A DNA stretch of 64,000 nt from Rhodococcus coprophilus NBRC 100603. Lineage in GTDB: Bacteria; Actinomycetota; Actinomycetes; Mycobacteriales; Mycobacteriaceae. The position numbers were made by a program, and so were the translations under genes. This document shows, one piece after another, positions 32,078-40,082 of the stretch. How positions within the stretch are numbered: the stretch's first letter is position 1; each line of letters opens with the position of its first letter. The notes beneath the pieces are model-generated. The model ran no database searches. It was not told where the DNA came from and was given only the letters and a program-made list of their open reading frames with translations. Location of the stretch: assembly GCF_001895045.1 (NCBI RefSeq), contig NZ_BDAM01000001.1:806001-870000 (forward strand). The letters run 5' to 3'.

Positions 32078-33154
32078 GTGCCGATCGATACTTTCATCGA
32101 CGGCGACCCCGCCGACATCTCGCGCGTCGGGCACTCGATCCGCCGACACCTCGCGGCCGCCGTCGCAGCGACCGGGGACGACGCCGAAGAAGCCCGCCGC
32201 ATCGCCGACGATGCGTGGGAGGGCGAGGCGTCCGACCGGTATCTGCGCGAGGCCTCGCGGATCGTGCAGGTCATCGACGAACTTCACGCGAGGACGCTCT
32301 CCGCTGCGGACGATTTCGACACACTGTCGGTTGCGCTCGCTTCGGCTCTCGCGGATATGTCGGATATTCGCGACCGCGCCGCGAGTGCCGGACTGCCGGT
32401 CGTGTGCGACACCATCGCCGATCCCGGCCCGAATTCGGACGAGTCTCTGCTCCGAATCTACGACGAGTTGGCGGGTGCCGCGACAGATGTACACCGCCGG
32501 TGGGCACGCGAGATCGCGGGAGTCACCCATCGGTGGACGAACCCCGCGTGGGCCGCACTGTTCACCACCACAACCGGATTCGATTATCTCACCGGCGAAC
32601 TGGCCCAACGTGTCGATCGACTCGCGCAGAGAGCGAGCATGTGTCTCGAGCATTCGGGGCGGTCGATGCAGGCGGTGCTCGACCTTGCACCGGGTACCCC
32701 GTACGACGAAGTGCGACGTCTGTTCGGACAGGCCAAAGCATCCACCGACGATCTCGCTGGCACGCTCGCGAAGCATACGAATCTGGCGCACGTCCCGACC
32801 AGGCTGGCCGTGGGGACAGGCGCCTTGGGGCTTGTTGCGGGTGTGGGAATCGACTACTTTGCCGGTGAGCCTCTCGAGCAGGCTGTGGTGTCGAATTCGG
32901 CCGGGCTCGCAGCATCCATTACCGCGGGAGCCATTCTGGGGTCGGCCTTGCCCGGAGCGGGAACGCTCGTCGGTGCACTCGCTGGAACAGCGGTCGGCAT
33001 CGTGACTGCCGGCAGCGTCGACCACGTCTACGAGGATTCCTCCGCGACAATTCTCAGCACGCTCGATGCGGGACGCCGCGAAGCGGTCGAAGCAATAGAT
33101 GCGTTGGTGGATCTCGGAAGAGCCGTGCGAGGTGGGCTTACCGATGGCAATTGA
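32078..33154 (+). CDS. WXG-type protein with C-terminal glycine zipper (putative T7SS effector)
   Basis: This 358-aa protein begins with a helical domain (about 1-100) like T7SS signal/WXG100 domains (GDPADISRVGHSIRRHLAAA), with W47-E-G49 in the turn position. The middle (100-240) is helical and soluble. Two hydrophobic glycine-rich stretches follow: about 243-263, and 275-312 with a perfect zipper G295-G299-G303-G307 (GTLVGALAGTAVG). That zipper is typical of pore-forming or membrane-inserting toxins. There is no classical signal peptide. GTG start with GGGTGAG upstream. The stop overlaps the next gene. A toxic role is inferred. Confidence 0.7.
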   Translation: MPIDTFIDGDPADISRVGHSIRRHLAAAVAATGDDAEEARRIADDAWEGEASDRYLREASRIVQVIDELHARTLSAADDFDTLSVALASALADMSDIRDRAASAGLPVVCDTIADPGPNSDESLLRIYDELAGAATDVHRRWAREIAGVTHRWTNPAWAALFTTTTGFDYLTGELAQRVDRLAQRASMCLEHSGRSMQAVLDLAPGTPYDEVRRLFGQAKASTDDLAGTLAKHTNLAHVPTRLAVGTGALGLVAGVGIDYFAGEPLEQAVVSNSAGLAASITAGAILGSALPGAGTLVGALAGTAVGIVTAGSVDHVYEDSSATILSTLDAGRREAVEAIDALVDLGRAVRGGLTDGN

Positions 33155-34160
33155 AGAGGCACCGCTGGACGCTGACGGCTCTGGCCGGCAGAGGGTGTAC
33201 GGAACTCTCAGGATCTACGGCCTCTTTCTGGTCGGCAACGCCCTCATGATTTTCACCAGCGCCGCTTTGGTTTCCGTCCTCTGGCAGGAATCGGCGAATC
33301 CCGATCGGTACAGGTTCGGACCCGGTCCGTCCTTCATTGCCGATTCGCTCGGCGCTGCAATTGCGTTCGGGATCCTTACCGGCCTCTTCCCGATCAGCTT
33401 AGTGCTCATGCACAGCCCCCGAACCCGCCGTTCCGACATCCTCGTCGGAACAGACGGAGGCATACCAGCTCTCCTGCTCCGGAGATCCAGGTTGCTGTTC
33501 AACCTTTCCATGTTCGTAGCACTCCCGGCTGTCACCGCCATGGTGGTGTTCCTGGTAAAGGCTGCCGAGTCGGGCCCCTCTCGATACACCGCCGACAAAG
33601 ATTTCGATCTGGGCACCTGGGCACTCGTTCTGCTCGTCACCTGCGGCTACCAAGCAGGGGTCGGTGTGCTGATCCTGCTCGGACGCATCCGCCCCGGCTA
33701 CATCGCGGTCCGCCACGATGGAATCCACCTCCGGGGTTACGCTCTCGACGCGTGGATACCCTGGGACAGCCTCTCGATCACCCAGGCCGATACCCACTGG
33801 AAATCCCTTATCGTCTGGCTCAGGCCCGGCCACCGTGCAGTTCTTTCCTCGCGGGTTCCCCGCCTGTGGAGGCGCGTCGACAACACTGTCACCCAACTCC
33901 GCTCGCCCACCAACGGAGAGGCAGTGGTTGTGTTCGTCGACCGCCGGCCCTTCAGGATCGCACCCGAGATCATCGACGCGGCCGTCGAGCACTACATGGA
34001 AAACCCTGAGGCGCGTCGTGAATTGCGCGATCCCGAAGCCATTGCTCGCACCGTCGAAGTCCTGCGGTCGAACGCCACGACGGTGTGGTGGCGCTCCCAG
34101 CGACGTCCGGTCCCCCTCCCTCGGCTCGGCGCGAGTCACGGTGAGGTACCTCGGATCTAA
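33144..34160 (+). CDS. Four-helix membrane protein, putative immunity protein
   Basis: This 338-aa protein has predicted membrane helices at about 24-46, 66-88, 117-139 and 158-180. A cytoplasmic C-terminal domain with PH-like strands follows (GYIAVRHDGIHLRGYAL, IPWDSLSIT). Its ATG at 33144 overlaps the end of the WXG gene by 11 bases with GAGGTGGG as ribosome site, so the two are made together. Family unknown to me. Position and topology suit an immunity or anchoring partner of the glycine-zipper protein (inference). Confidence 0.65.
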   Translation: MAIEEAPLDADGSGRQRVYGTLRIYGLFLVGNALMIFTSAALVSVLWQESANPDRYRFGPGPSFIADSLGAAIAFGILTGLFPISLVLMHSPRTRRSDILVGTDGGIPALLLRRSRLLFNLSMFVALPAVTAMVVFLVKAAESGPSRYTADKDFDLGTWALVLLVTCGYQAGVGVLILLGRIRPGYIAVRHDGIHLRGYALDAWIPWDSLSITQADTHWKSLIVWLRPGHRAVLSSRVPRLWRRVDNTVTQLRSPTNGEAVVVFVDRRPFRIAPEIIDAAVEHYMENPEARRELRDPEAIARTVEVLRSNATTVWWRSQRRPVPLPRLGASHGEVPRI

Positions 34161-34338
34161 CTTGTGATGCTGTGATCGTGCCTCCGTCGACCGGCCGCAC
34201 GCACGGCCACCCTCACTCGTCGCGACCGTACGCGCCCGAATCTTTACTTCCCTGTCACATGCGCGGGCTCTCTTCTGTTTCTCAATATGCAACACTGTTT
34301 GCTAGCAAGAAACACCGGAGCGATTGCGAGGACCACCG
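34161..34338 (+). promoter_or_regulatory. Upstream region of the FAD oxidoreductase with inverted repeat
   Basis: This stretch is AT-richer than its surroundings. It contains the inverted repeat TGTTT-N9-AAACA at 34296-34314, centred on TTGCTAGCAA, about 25 bases before the start codon. It is a candidate operator; the binding protein is unknown. Confidence 0.35.
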
Positions 34339-35529
34339 ATGACAGACAGTGCCCGCGTAGTGATCGTCGGAGGAGGGCTGGAAGGACTGGCGACAGCCTG
34401 GTCGCTGGCCGAGCGCGGCGAGACCGACGTCCTCGTGCTCGAGCGAAACACCCTGTGTTCCGGCATGACCGCAAAATCGAGCGGGATCGTCCGCTGTCAC
34501 TACGGGGTGCGATCGCTCGCGGCCATGGCCTGGCACGGCGTGCAGGTTTTCTCCTCCGCCGACGAGATCTTCGGCACCGACATCGGCTTCCGTCAGACCG
34601 GGTACATCGTCGGAGTGGGAGCGAACAACGTCGCTCCCCTGGACGCCAACACCGAGATGCACCGCGAACTCGACGTACCCGTGGAGGCCATCGACGCCGA
34701 CGAGGTCACGCGCTTGTGGCCCGGCATCGCTCTCGACGATTTCGCGGCGTTCGCGTACGAACCGCTCGGCGGGCACGGCGACGCTTACATGACGGGCATG
34801 GCCTATGCCTCGAAGGCGCGACGCCTCGGCGTCCGAATCCGGCAGTCCACAGAGGTCGCCTCTCTACTGCAACGCGAGAACGGCGAGGTCTACGGCGTTC
34901 TCCTGGCCGACGGATCCGAAATCCACGCGGACACAGTTGTTCTCGCTACCGGGGCGTGGTCCCCCACTCTCGGTGCCACGGCGGGCATCGACATACCCGT
35001 GCGGGTGCAACGGGAGTCGATCCTGCTCGTCGATCAGGGGATGCGCACTCCGGATGTGCCCACCTTCTCCGACCTGGTGAATCTGCAGTACATCCGACGC
35101 GAACCGAACGGCGACCTCCTCGTCGGCAACAGCGACCATTCCCAGCCCGAATGGGCCGACCCGGACGCCTATTCCAACCGCGCTGACGACGACGTCGTCG
35201 CCACCGCGATCGGGAAACTCGACCGCCTGCTTCCCCACATGCCCGACCCTCGACTGTCCTCGTCCTACGCCGGATGTTACGACGTGACACCCGATTACAA
35301 CCCCGTCATCGGGCCGTCTCCCGTTCCGGGTCTGTTCCTGCTTGTCGGTTTCAGCGGTCACGGTTACAAGATCTCTCCCGCCGTCGGGCGCCTCGCCGCC
35401 GACCTGTTACTGGACGGCATCTCGAGCGACCCGGCGGTCGACGGTGACGACTTCCGGTTCTCCCGCTTCGACGAGGGCAAACCTCTGGTGAGCCTCCACC
35501 CCTATGTCGGCGCCGGCGAGATGCGATAG
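34339..35529 (+). CDS. FAD-dependent amine/amino-acid oxidoreductase (DAO family)
   Basis: This 396-aa flavoenzyme has the dinucleotide motif VVIVGGGLEGLATAWSLAERG at the N-terminus, a GMTAKSSGIVRCHYG substrate/flavin segment, VVLATGAWSP, and the C-terminal flavin motif GLFLLVGFSGHGYKISPAVG. It resembles the beta subunit of sarcosine oxidase and the related subunit of N-methylglutamate dehydrogenase. It probably oxidises a secondary amine or N-methyl amino acid. The methylated-amine locus lies 2.5 kb away, so it may supply or replace the N-methylglutamate-oxidising step (inference). The ATG has GCGAGG upstream. Confidence 0.88.
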   Translation: MTDSARVVIVGGGLEGLATAWSLAERGETDVLVLERNTLCSGMTAKSSGIVRCHYGVRSLAAMAWHGVQVFSSADEIFGTDIGFRQTGYIVGVGANNVAPLDANTEMHRELDVPVEAIDADEVTRLWPGIALDDFAAFAYEPLGGHGDAYMTGMAYASKARRLGVRIRQSTEVASLLQRENGEVYGVLLADGSEIHADTVVLATGAWSPTLGATAGIDIPVRVQRESILLVDQGMRTPDVPTFSDLVNLQYIRREPNGDLLVGNSDHSQPEWADPDAYSNRADDDVVATAIGKLDRLLPHMPDPRLSSSYAGCYDVTPDYNPVIGPSPVPGLFLLVGFSGHGYKISPAVGRLAADLLLDGISSDPAVDGDDFRFSRFDEGKPLVSLHPYVGAGEMR

Positions 35530-35965
35530 CGTTCCGCCCGAGCGGCGCCGAACTCCGCCACCGCCTGGCGGTCGTTCCAATCGGGAATCCGCAGCCCAAA
35601 GAGGCCCTCCATCGGCTCCCTGTCGTGATCGAGGAGGTCGGGGTCGCACGGTCCGGGCGCAACCCGCCGACCCCGATTCCCGCAAGGTGCGCAGGCACAC
35701 CGCCGAGCACATCGACGAGAGCTGCCGCATCGCCGGCCAAGTCTCGCAGGGTATAGGAGGGTGCGGCCGGGTCTTCCGTCGTCGACTCGCCGCTGTCGCG
35801 CAGGTCGTACCGCACAACCCGGCAACCTCCGGCTGCGAGCTGTTCGCACAACTGGTCCGGCCAGGAAAGCATCGTCGGCGCGCCCGCAAGGAGAACGAGA
35901 GGTGCCTTCTCGTCACCGAAGGACTCGATGCCCAGGTCGATCTCGCCGATGTCGACGGCTGTCAT
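35502..35965 (-). pseudogene. Alpha/beta-hydrolase remnant (frameshifted, nucleophile lost)
   Basis: From the ATG at 35965 (GAGAGG upstream) about 100 residues follow an RdmC-type alpha/beta hydrolase: FGDEKAPLVLLAGAPTM, VVRYDLRDSGES and YTLRDLAGDAAALVDVLGG. The nucleophile elbow reads GIGVGG, with glycine where GxSxG needs serine. Similarity then breaks off. A short hydrolase-like piece (IPDWNDRQAVAEFGAARAER) continues in another frame and ends at 35502 inside the 3' end of the oxidoreductase gene. The C-terminal half with the catalytic aspartate and histidine is absent, so this is a decayed gene. Confidence 0.6.
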
Positions 35966-35972
35966 CTGTCGG

Positions 35973-36083
35973 TCACCTCTCCAGGTCGGGATAAGGGTCG
36001 ATCTTCTTACGGATGGACCGGACGAGCGCTCCGATCTCATCGGCATTTGCAGCGCGCGTCGATGGAGTCGGGTGGGCACCCAT
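35973..36083 (-). CDS. Possible 36-aa ORF upstream of the hydrolase remnant
   Basis: ATG 36083 with GAAGG upstream opens a 36-codon frame ending seven bases before the hydrolase start. The C-terminal part (EIGALVRSIRKKIDPYPDLE) looks like a short amphipathic helix. It may be a genuine small protein of the former hydrolase operon or a second remnant. No family is recognised. Confidence 0.3.
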   Translation of the reverse strand: MGAHPTPSTRAANADEIGALVRSIRKKIDPYPDLER

Positions 36084-36175
36084 CTCGTGGACCTTCCGGC
36101 CGGCACGACCGCGATGACTTTCGGGTCCGTATCAGGTCGACACCGGGGAACAGAACTCCGACTCAGGGAGACACC

Positions 36176-36880
36176 ATGACTCAGCAGACCACCCGTGCCC
36201 TTCCCCCGATCGTCGACCGCGAGACCTGGCAGGGTGCGCTCGAGGACCTGCGCATTCGGGAGAAGGCCGCCACCCGCGAACTCGACGCTATTGCCGCTCA
36301 GCGCCGCAGGCTGCCGATGGTCGAACTACCCGACTACACGCTCATCGGACCGGACGGCCCGGTCAGGCTCGCCGACGTGTTCCAGGGTCGGTCCCAGCTC
36401 ATCGTCTACAACCACATGTGGGCCGACGGCGAGGAGTGGCAGTGCCCCGGCTGCACCGGCCTCACGTCGCAATACACGCGACTCGGCATCCTCGACAACT
36501 ACGACGCTCGTTTCGTCGTCGTCACCAACGGCCCCATCGAAGAAGCACTTGCCTACAAGGCCAGGGTCGGCAACAAGATGGAGTGGTATTCGTCGTCGGA
36601 GAGCTCGTTCGGTGCCGATGTCGACGCGGCACCGGGTGGGGGTTTCGCGGTCAACGTGTTCCTCCGTGACGGCGACAAGGTCTACCGCACCTGGCACACC
36701 ACCGGGCGGGGCACCGAACAACTCACCTACACCTTCCCGTTGGTCGACATCCTGCCGTGGGGCCGTCAGGAGGAGTGGCAGGATTCGCCCGGAGGCTGGC
36801 CGCAGTCACCCACCTACTCCGGGTGGCTCGACTCCCCCGACATCGCCCGGCTGTACGGACCGGGGACGGGCGCCGAATGA
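36176..36880 (+). CDS. DUF899 (thioredoxin-like) family protein
   Basis: This 234-aa protein begins with a helical arm (VDRETWQGALEDLRIREKAA). A thioredoxin-like fold follows with FQGRSQLIVYNHMWADGEEW and QCPGCTGLTSQ, where C-x2-C sits at the redox position, and ends with a NVFLRDGDKVYRTWHTTGRG strand region. This matches DUF899, whose biochemical role is not established. AGGGAG at 36165-36170 fixes the start. It is divergent from the decayed hydrolase and precedes a 321-base gap. Confidence 0.88.
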   Translation: MTQQTTRALPPIVDRETWQGALEDLRIREKAATRELDAIAAQRRRLPMVELPDYTLIGPDGPVRLADVFQGRSQLIVYNHMWADGEEWQCPGCTGLTSQYTRLGILDNYDARFVVVTNGPIEEALAYKARVGNKMEWYSSSESSFGADVDAAPGGGFAVNVFLRDGDKVYRTWHTTGRGTEQLTYTFPLVDILPWGRQEEWQDSPGGWPQSPTYSGWLDSPDIARLYGPGTGAE

Positions 36881-37201
36881 GTAAGCAGTAGCGGATCGCG
36901 TTCATGGGAAACGATTCGATGTTGTCGTGGGTGTCCGCCTTCGCGGAACCACGCCCGCCTCCGCGCGTCTGGTGGTCCTGTCGGCGACGGCCGATCTCGT
37001 GTAGCGCCCGCTTGCCGACGGCTGGTCTCCGCGCTTGCTACGGTGTCGGAAGTGATACGCATGCTGTCTTTGTGAGCCGAACCCGCCGCGTCGACATCTC
37101 GTCGCCTCTCTGCGGTGTGGTGATTCCGTGCGCTTCGGGAGGGAACCAGACGCTGGTTCCCCACTCGCCGATCCGCATCCGCATCACCTTCTGGAGCACC
37201 C
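36881..37201. other. Intergenic region with hairpin before the pentapeptide gene
   Basis: No supported ORF is present. An inverted repeat GGGAACCAG-acg-CTGGTTCCC at 37141-37161 lies 40 bases upstream of the next start codon and could be an operator or an attenuator. TGGAG at about 37191 is the ribosome site of the following gene. Confidence 0.4.
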
Positions 37202-38035
37202 ATGCCCGTAGACGTCCCCCTTTCCTCGCCACTGAAGGCCGACTGCGCACACTGTTTCGCGCTGTGCTGTAACGCTTTCGGATTCTCCCGCTCGTCGGAC
37301 TTCCCCGTCGACAAGCCCGCCGGGGCACCGTGCCCGAACCTCGGGCCGGGTCATTCGTGCCGGATCCACCGGTCGTTGCGTACCAGAGGATTCCGGGGCT
37401 GCACGGTGTTCGACTGCTTCGGCGCCGGACAGGCTGTCTCCCAGCGTCTCTTCGACGGCACCGAGCCCGACCGACCCGAAGATCGCCGAAAGATGTTCGA
37501 CGCATTCACGATCATGCGACAACTCCACGAGATGCTCTGGCATCTCGAGGAGGCACAGATGCGCACCTTCGACCCGGACGCCGCGCGGGCAGCACAGGAT
37601 CTCGCAACGCTCGTCGCGACCACATCCCGCGCGCACCTCGACGACTTGCGGTCGACGGACATGGACTCGCTGCATTCGCGCATCGCTCTCACGCTGCGGG
37701 AGATCAGCGAAGAAGTGCGGGCCGCGTATCGGGCAGACGGGCGCGACCCCTTCCCCGAAGCACATGCGGGCGCCGATCTGGCGGGCCGGGATCTGCGCTC
37801 GGACAACCTGTGCGGTGCGGATCTCCGCAGTTCGTGCCTGATAGCGGCGGATCTGCGCGAAAACACCGCGGCCGGGGTGGATCTACTCGGCGCCGACCTC
37901 AGAGATGCCCGGATCGAGGGCGCTGACCTGTCGACCGCGCTGTTCGTGACACAACCCCAGATCAACGCAGCAAGAGGTAACTCAGATACGGCGCTCCCCC
38001 GTCGCCTCTCGGCCCCGGCCCACTGGAGCAACTGA
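37202..38035 (+). CDS. Cys-rich N-terminal domain plus pentapeptide-repeat protein
   Basis: This 277-aa protein has two parts. Residues about 14-76 form a cysteine-rich domain (CAHCFALCCNAFGF, then CPNL..SCRIH..GCTVFDC), resembling CxxC-CC metal-binding domains of the YkgJ type. A helical linker follows, and about 180-255 carries pentapeptide repeats of the A(D/N)LXX kind (GADLAGRDLRSDNLCGADLR). Such repeats form a right-handed quadrilateral helix. Function unknown. A DNA-mimic role like MfpA is possible, but the repeat block is short. It converges with the N-demethylase operon. Confidence 0.82.
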   Translation: MPVDVPLSSPLKADCAHCFALCCNAFGFSRSSDFPVDKPAGAPCPNLGPGHSCRIHRSLRTRGFRGCTVFDCFGAGQAVSQRLFDGTEPDRPEDRRKMFDAFTIMRQLHEMLWHLEEAQMRTFDPDAARAAQDLATLVATTSRAHLDDLRSTDMDSLHSRIALTLREISEEVRAAYRADGRDPFPEAHAGADLAGRDLRSDNLCGADLRSSCLIAADLRENTAAGVDLLGADLRDARIEGADLSTALFVTQPQINAARGNSDTALPRRLSAPAHWSN

Positions 38036-38061
38036 CCCGCCGACGAAGAAACCCTATGGGA

Positions 38062-39087
38062 TCACGGCTGCACTCCACCGTAGGTAAGCAACCAGCGCAG
38101 ACCCGGCTCACGGGTCCGCGTGACGCCCTTGTAGTCGGCCATGTCCTCCGGGAGTTCGTCGAGCACGCGGTAGAGGCGGTCGGACCATTCGGGGACCCGG
38201 GCGATGTCCTCGAAGGGCAGCAGGTAGGTGCGGATGAGGAACATGAGCGCACCGGATGCGCCGAGCCGCACCAAGTGCTGGACTTCGACGCGGAGGTTCA
38301 GCCGTCGTCCGACGTCCTCCAGCGGCCCCTCGGCGAGAAGTCGCCGGTCCCGGCCCCACTGCGGGTACGTCTCGGTGGACTGGTCGAGCCTGCGATCGAC
38401 GGTGAGCGACCAGTTCGTGCGCCGGTAACGCTGACCAGCCTGTAACCCCATGAGGAATTTCTGAGCGCGCGGAATCACTCCTTCCGTGTGAACGCGCGGG
38501 ACCGGCCCGTGGATCTGCAGAAAACTCATGCCGACGTCGAATCGCAGTGACCAATCGGCAGCGAAGGTCACCAGACCGGCGTCTCCCCAGAGCGCACCGT
38601 CACGCTGGTCGAGCAGGACGACATCTTCCTGGATGTGGCGGCCGATGAAGCGCAGCGGCGGCTCGGGAAGTGTGGACCGCTCACCGAAGACGAAGGCCTG
38701 CTCGACGTCGAGAGCGCGGTTGGTGAAGCGCCGGATCCCACCCTTCCGGTCGAGCGAGAAGGTCCGGGGATCCGCGTCGACGAGCATCCGCATCAGGGTG
38801 ATCATCGCGTCCCACTGCGCGATCTCCATGTGAGGAAGAGCCTGGAATCGGGTGGGATCCTCACCGAGGACACGCTCTCGTTCGGCCAGGTCCTCGACGT
38901 AGTAACCGTCGATATCGACGGGATGTGCTCCCCATCGGCCGGCTGCTGTGTCCACCACGCTGCCCGCAGGTTCGACGTTGGTGCTGTAGCGATACGTGTC
39001 GCGGGGAAAAGGAAACGGGAAGCGTGCGATCCGACCGGGAAGTTCGCGGCTGCGTTCGCGGATCTCGAAATCTACTGTGCTGCTCAC
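38062..39087 (-). CDS. DUF3445 haem-dependent oxidative N-demethylase (dimethylamine monooxygenase catalytic subunit)
   Basis: This 341-aa protein matches DUF3445, the PAS-fold haem subunit of the oxidative N-demethylase of Pseudomonas and of marine dimethylamine monooxygenase. Segments seen include FPFPRDTYRYSTN, PHMEIAQWDAMITLMRML, VGMSFLQIHGPVPRVHTEG and YRRTNWSLTVDRRLDQSTE. It would convert dimethylamine to methylamine and formaldehyde with electrons from the reductase encoded upstream. The GTG start at 39087 overlaps the reductase stop (GTGA), with GGAG eight bases upstream. It is the last gene of its operon. Confidence 0.87.
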   Translation of the reverse strand: MSSTVDFEIRERSRELPGRIARFPFPFPRDTYRYSTNVEPAGSVVDTAAGRWGAHPVDIDGYYVEDLAERERVLGEDPTRFQALPHMEIAQWDAMITLMRMLVDADPRTFSLDRKGGIRRFTNRALDVEQAFVFGERSTLPEPPLRFIGRHIQEDVVLLDQRDGALWGDAGLVTFAADWSLRFDVGMSFLQIHGPVPRVHTEGVIPRAQKFLMGLQAGQRYRRTNWSLTVDRRLDQSTETYPQWGRDRRLLAEGPLEDVGRRLNLRVEVQHLVRLGASGALMFLIRTYLLPFEDIARVPEWSDRLYRVLDELPEDMADYKGVTRTREPGLRWLLTYGGVQP

Positions 39088-40082
39088 AGGTCCAGCTCCA
39101 ATCGTCGTTGTCCGCTCGCGCGGGAGACGCAGGGCATGAGGCAATCTCTGGCCTCTTTCTCCGCAGCAGTCAGGTAGAGATCGCGATGCTCGACCTCACC
39201 GCCCACCACCGGGAGTCGGCACTCGCCGCACACACCCTGCCTGCACAGGTTGGGCACCGCGATCCCCTGCGTTTCGAGTGCTTCGAGCAGACTGATTCCC
39301 GAGTCGACCTTCACATCCGTTCCGGTCCGCCTCAGGTGCGCGGTGAACGGGTGTCCGGGGTCGAGGTCACCGACGCCGAAATGCTCGTAGTGGACGCGCG
39401 CATCCGGCCAGCCCGCACTGCGTGCGCGTGCCGTCGTCTCGTCGATGAGCCCTGCGGGACCGCACACGTACAGGTGTGTGCCGATGGGTTGGTCGAGCAG
39501 TGCCGGACCGAGGCTTTCCCAGAACACGTCCGAACCGGCGTAGGTGTGGAGTGTCGTCCCGCACAGGAGGCGAAGCTCGTCCAGGTGGGGGCCTTCGTCT
39601 GCGCGGAACGTGTAGTGCACCTCGAAGGAGCGTCCCCATTGCACTGCGGCGCGAACGTGGGACAGGATCGGCGTGACGCCGATCCCGCCGGCGACAAGAA
39701 CGTGATGCTTGGCGGTGAGCACCGGCGCGAAGGCGCTGCGCGGAGTGCTCACCGAGACCGGGTCGCCCACTTTCAAGTGGTGGATCCAGCGGGAACCGCC
39801 CCGGCCCGCCTCGTCGCGCCGTACCGAGATCCCGTAGTGGTCCGGTTCGAATCCTGGCCCGGTGAGCGAGTACGAATTCCGGCGTGGCCGTCCGTCGGTT
39901 CCGGTTCCGCAGGTCACGACGATGTGGCTTCCCGGGGTGAAGGACGGCAAGTCGTGTCCGTCCGGCGCGATCAGGCGCAGGTGCCGCACGGTCGGTGACA
40001 ACTCCGTGATGTCGCCGACCGACAGCACCGCACCGGTCTCGACAGGCACAGTCCCGACAGGACTTTCGGAGATCGTGGTCAC
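39084..40082 (-). CDS. Ferredoxin-NAD(P)H reductase fused to 2Fe-2S ferredoxin (PDR/VanB type)
   Basis: This 332-aa electron-transfer protein has a flavin-binding barrel (about 15-115, RRNSYSLTGPGFEPDHYGIS), a nucleotide-binding domain (HVLVAGGIGVTPILSHVRA, YVCGPAGLIDE) and a C-terminal plant-type ferredoxin with cluster cysteines in CRQGVCGECRLP and a distal MPCVSRA. It should pass electrons from NAD(P)H to the DUF3445 haem subunit. GTGA overlaps with the genes on both sides show tight translational coupling. The GTG at 40082 has GGAGG upstream. Confidence 0.9.
   Translation of the reverse strand: MTTISESPVGTVPVETGAVLSVGDITELSPTVRHLRLIAPDGHDLPSFTPGSHIVVTCGTGTDGRPRRNSYSLTGPGFEPDHYGISVRRDEAGRGGSRWIHHLKVGDPVSVSTPRSAFAPVLTAKHHVLVAGGIGVTPILSHVRAAVQWGRSFEVHYTFRADEGPHLDELRLLCGTTLHTYAGSDVFWESLGPALLDQPIGTHLYVCGPAGLIDETTARARSAGWPDARVHYEHFGVGDLDPGHPFTAHLRRTGTDVKVDSGISLLEALETQGIAVPNLCRQGVCGECRLPVVGGEVEHRDLYLTAAEKEARDCLMPCVSRASGQRRLELDL

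Noticed and set aside
36814-37314. A 166-codon minus-strand frame across the gap before the pentapeptide gene
   Set aside because: It overlaps both flanking genes, has no ribosome site and its composition is that of an antisense shadow.
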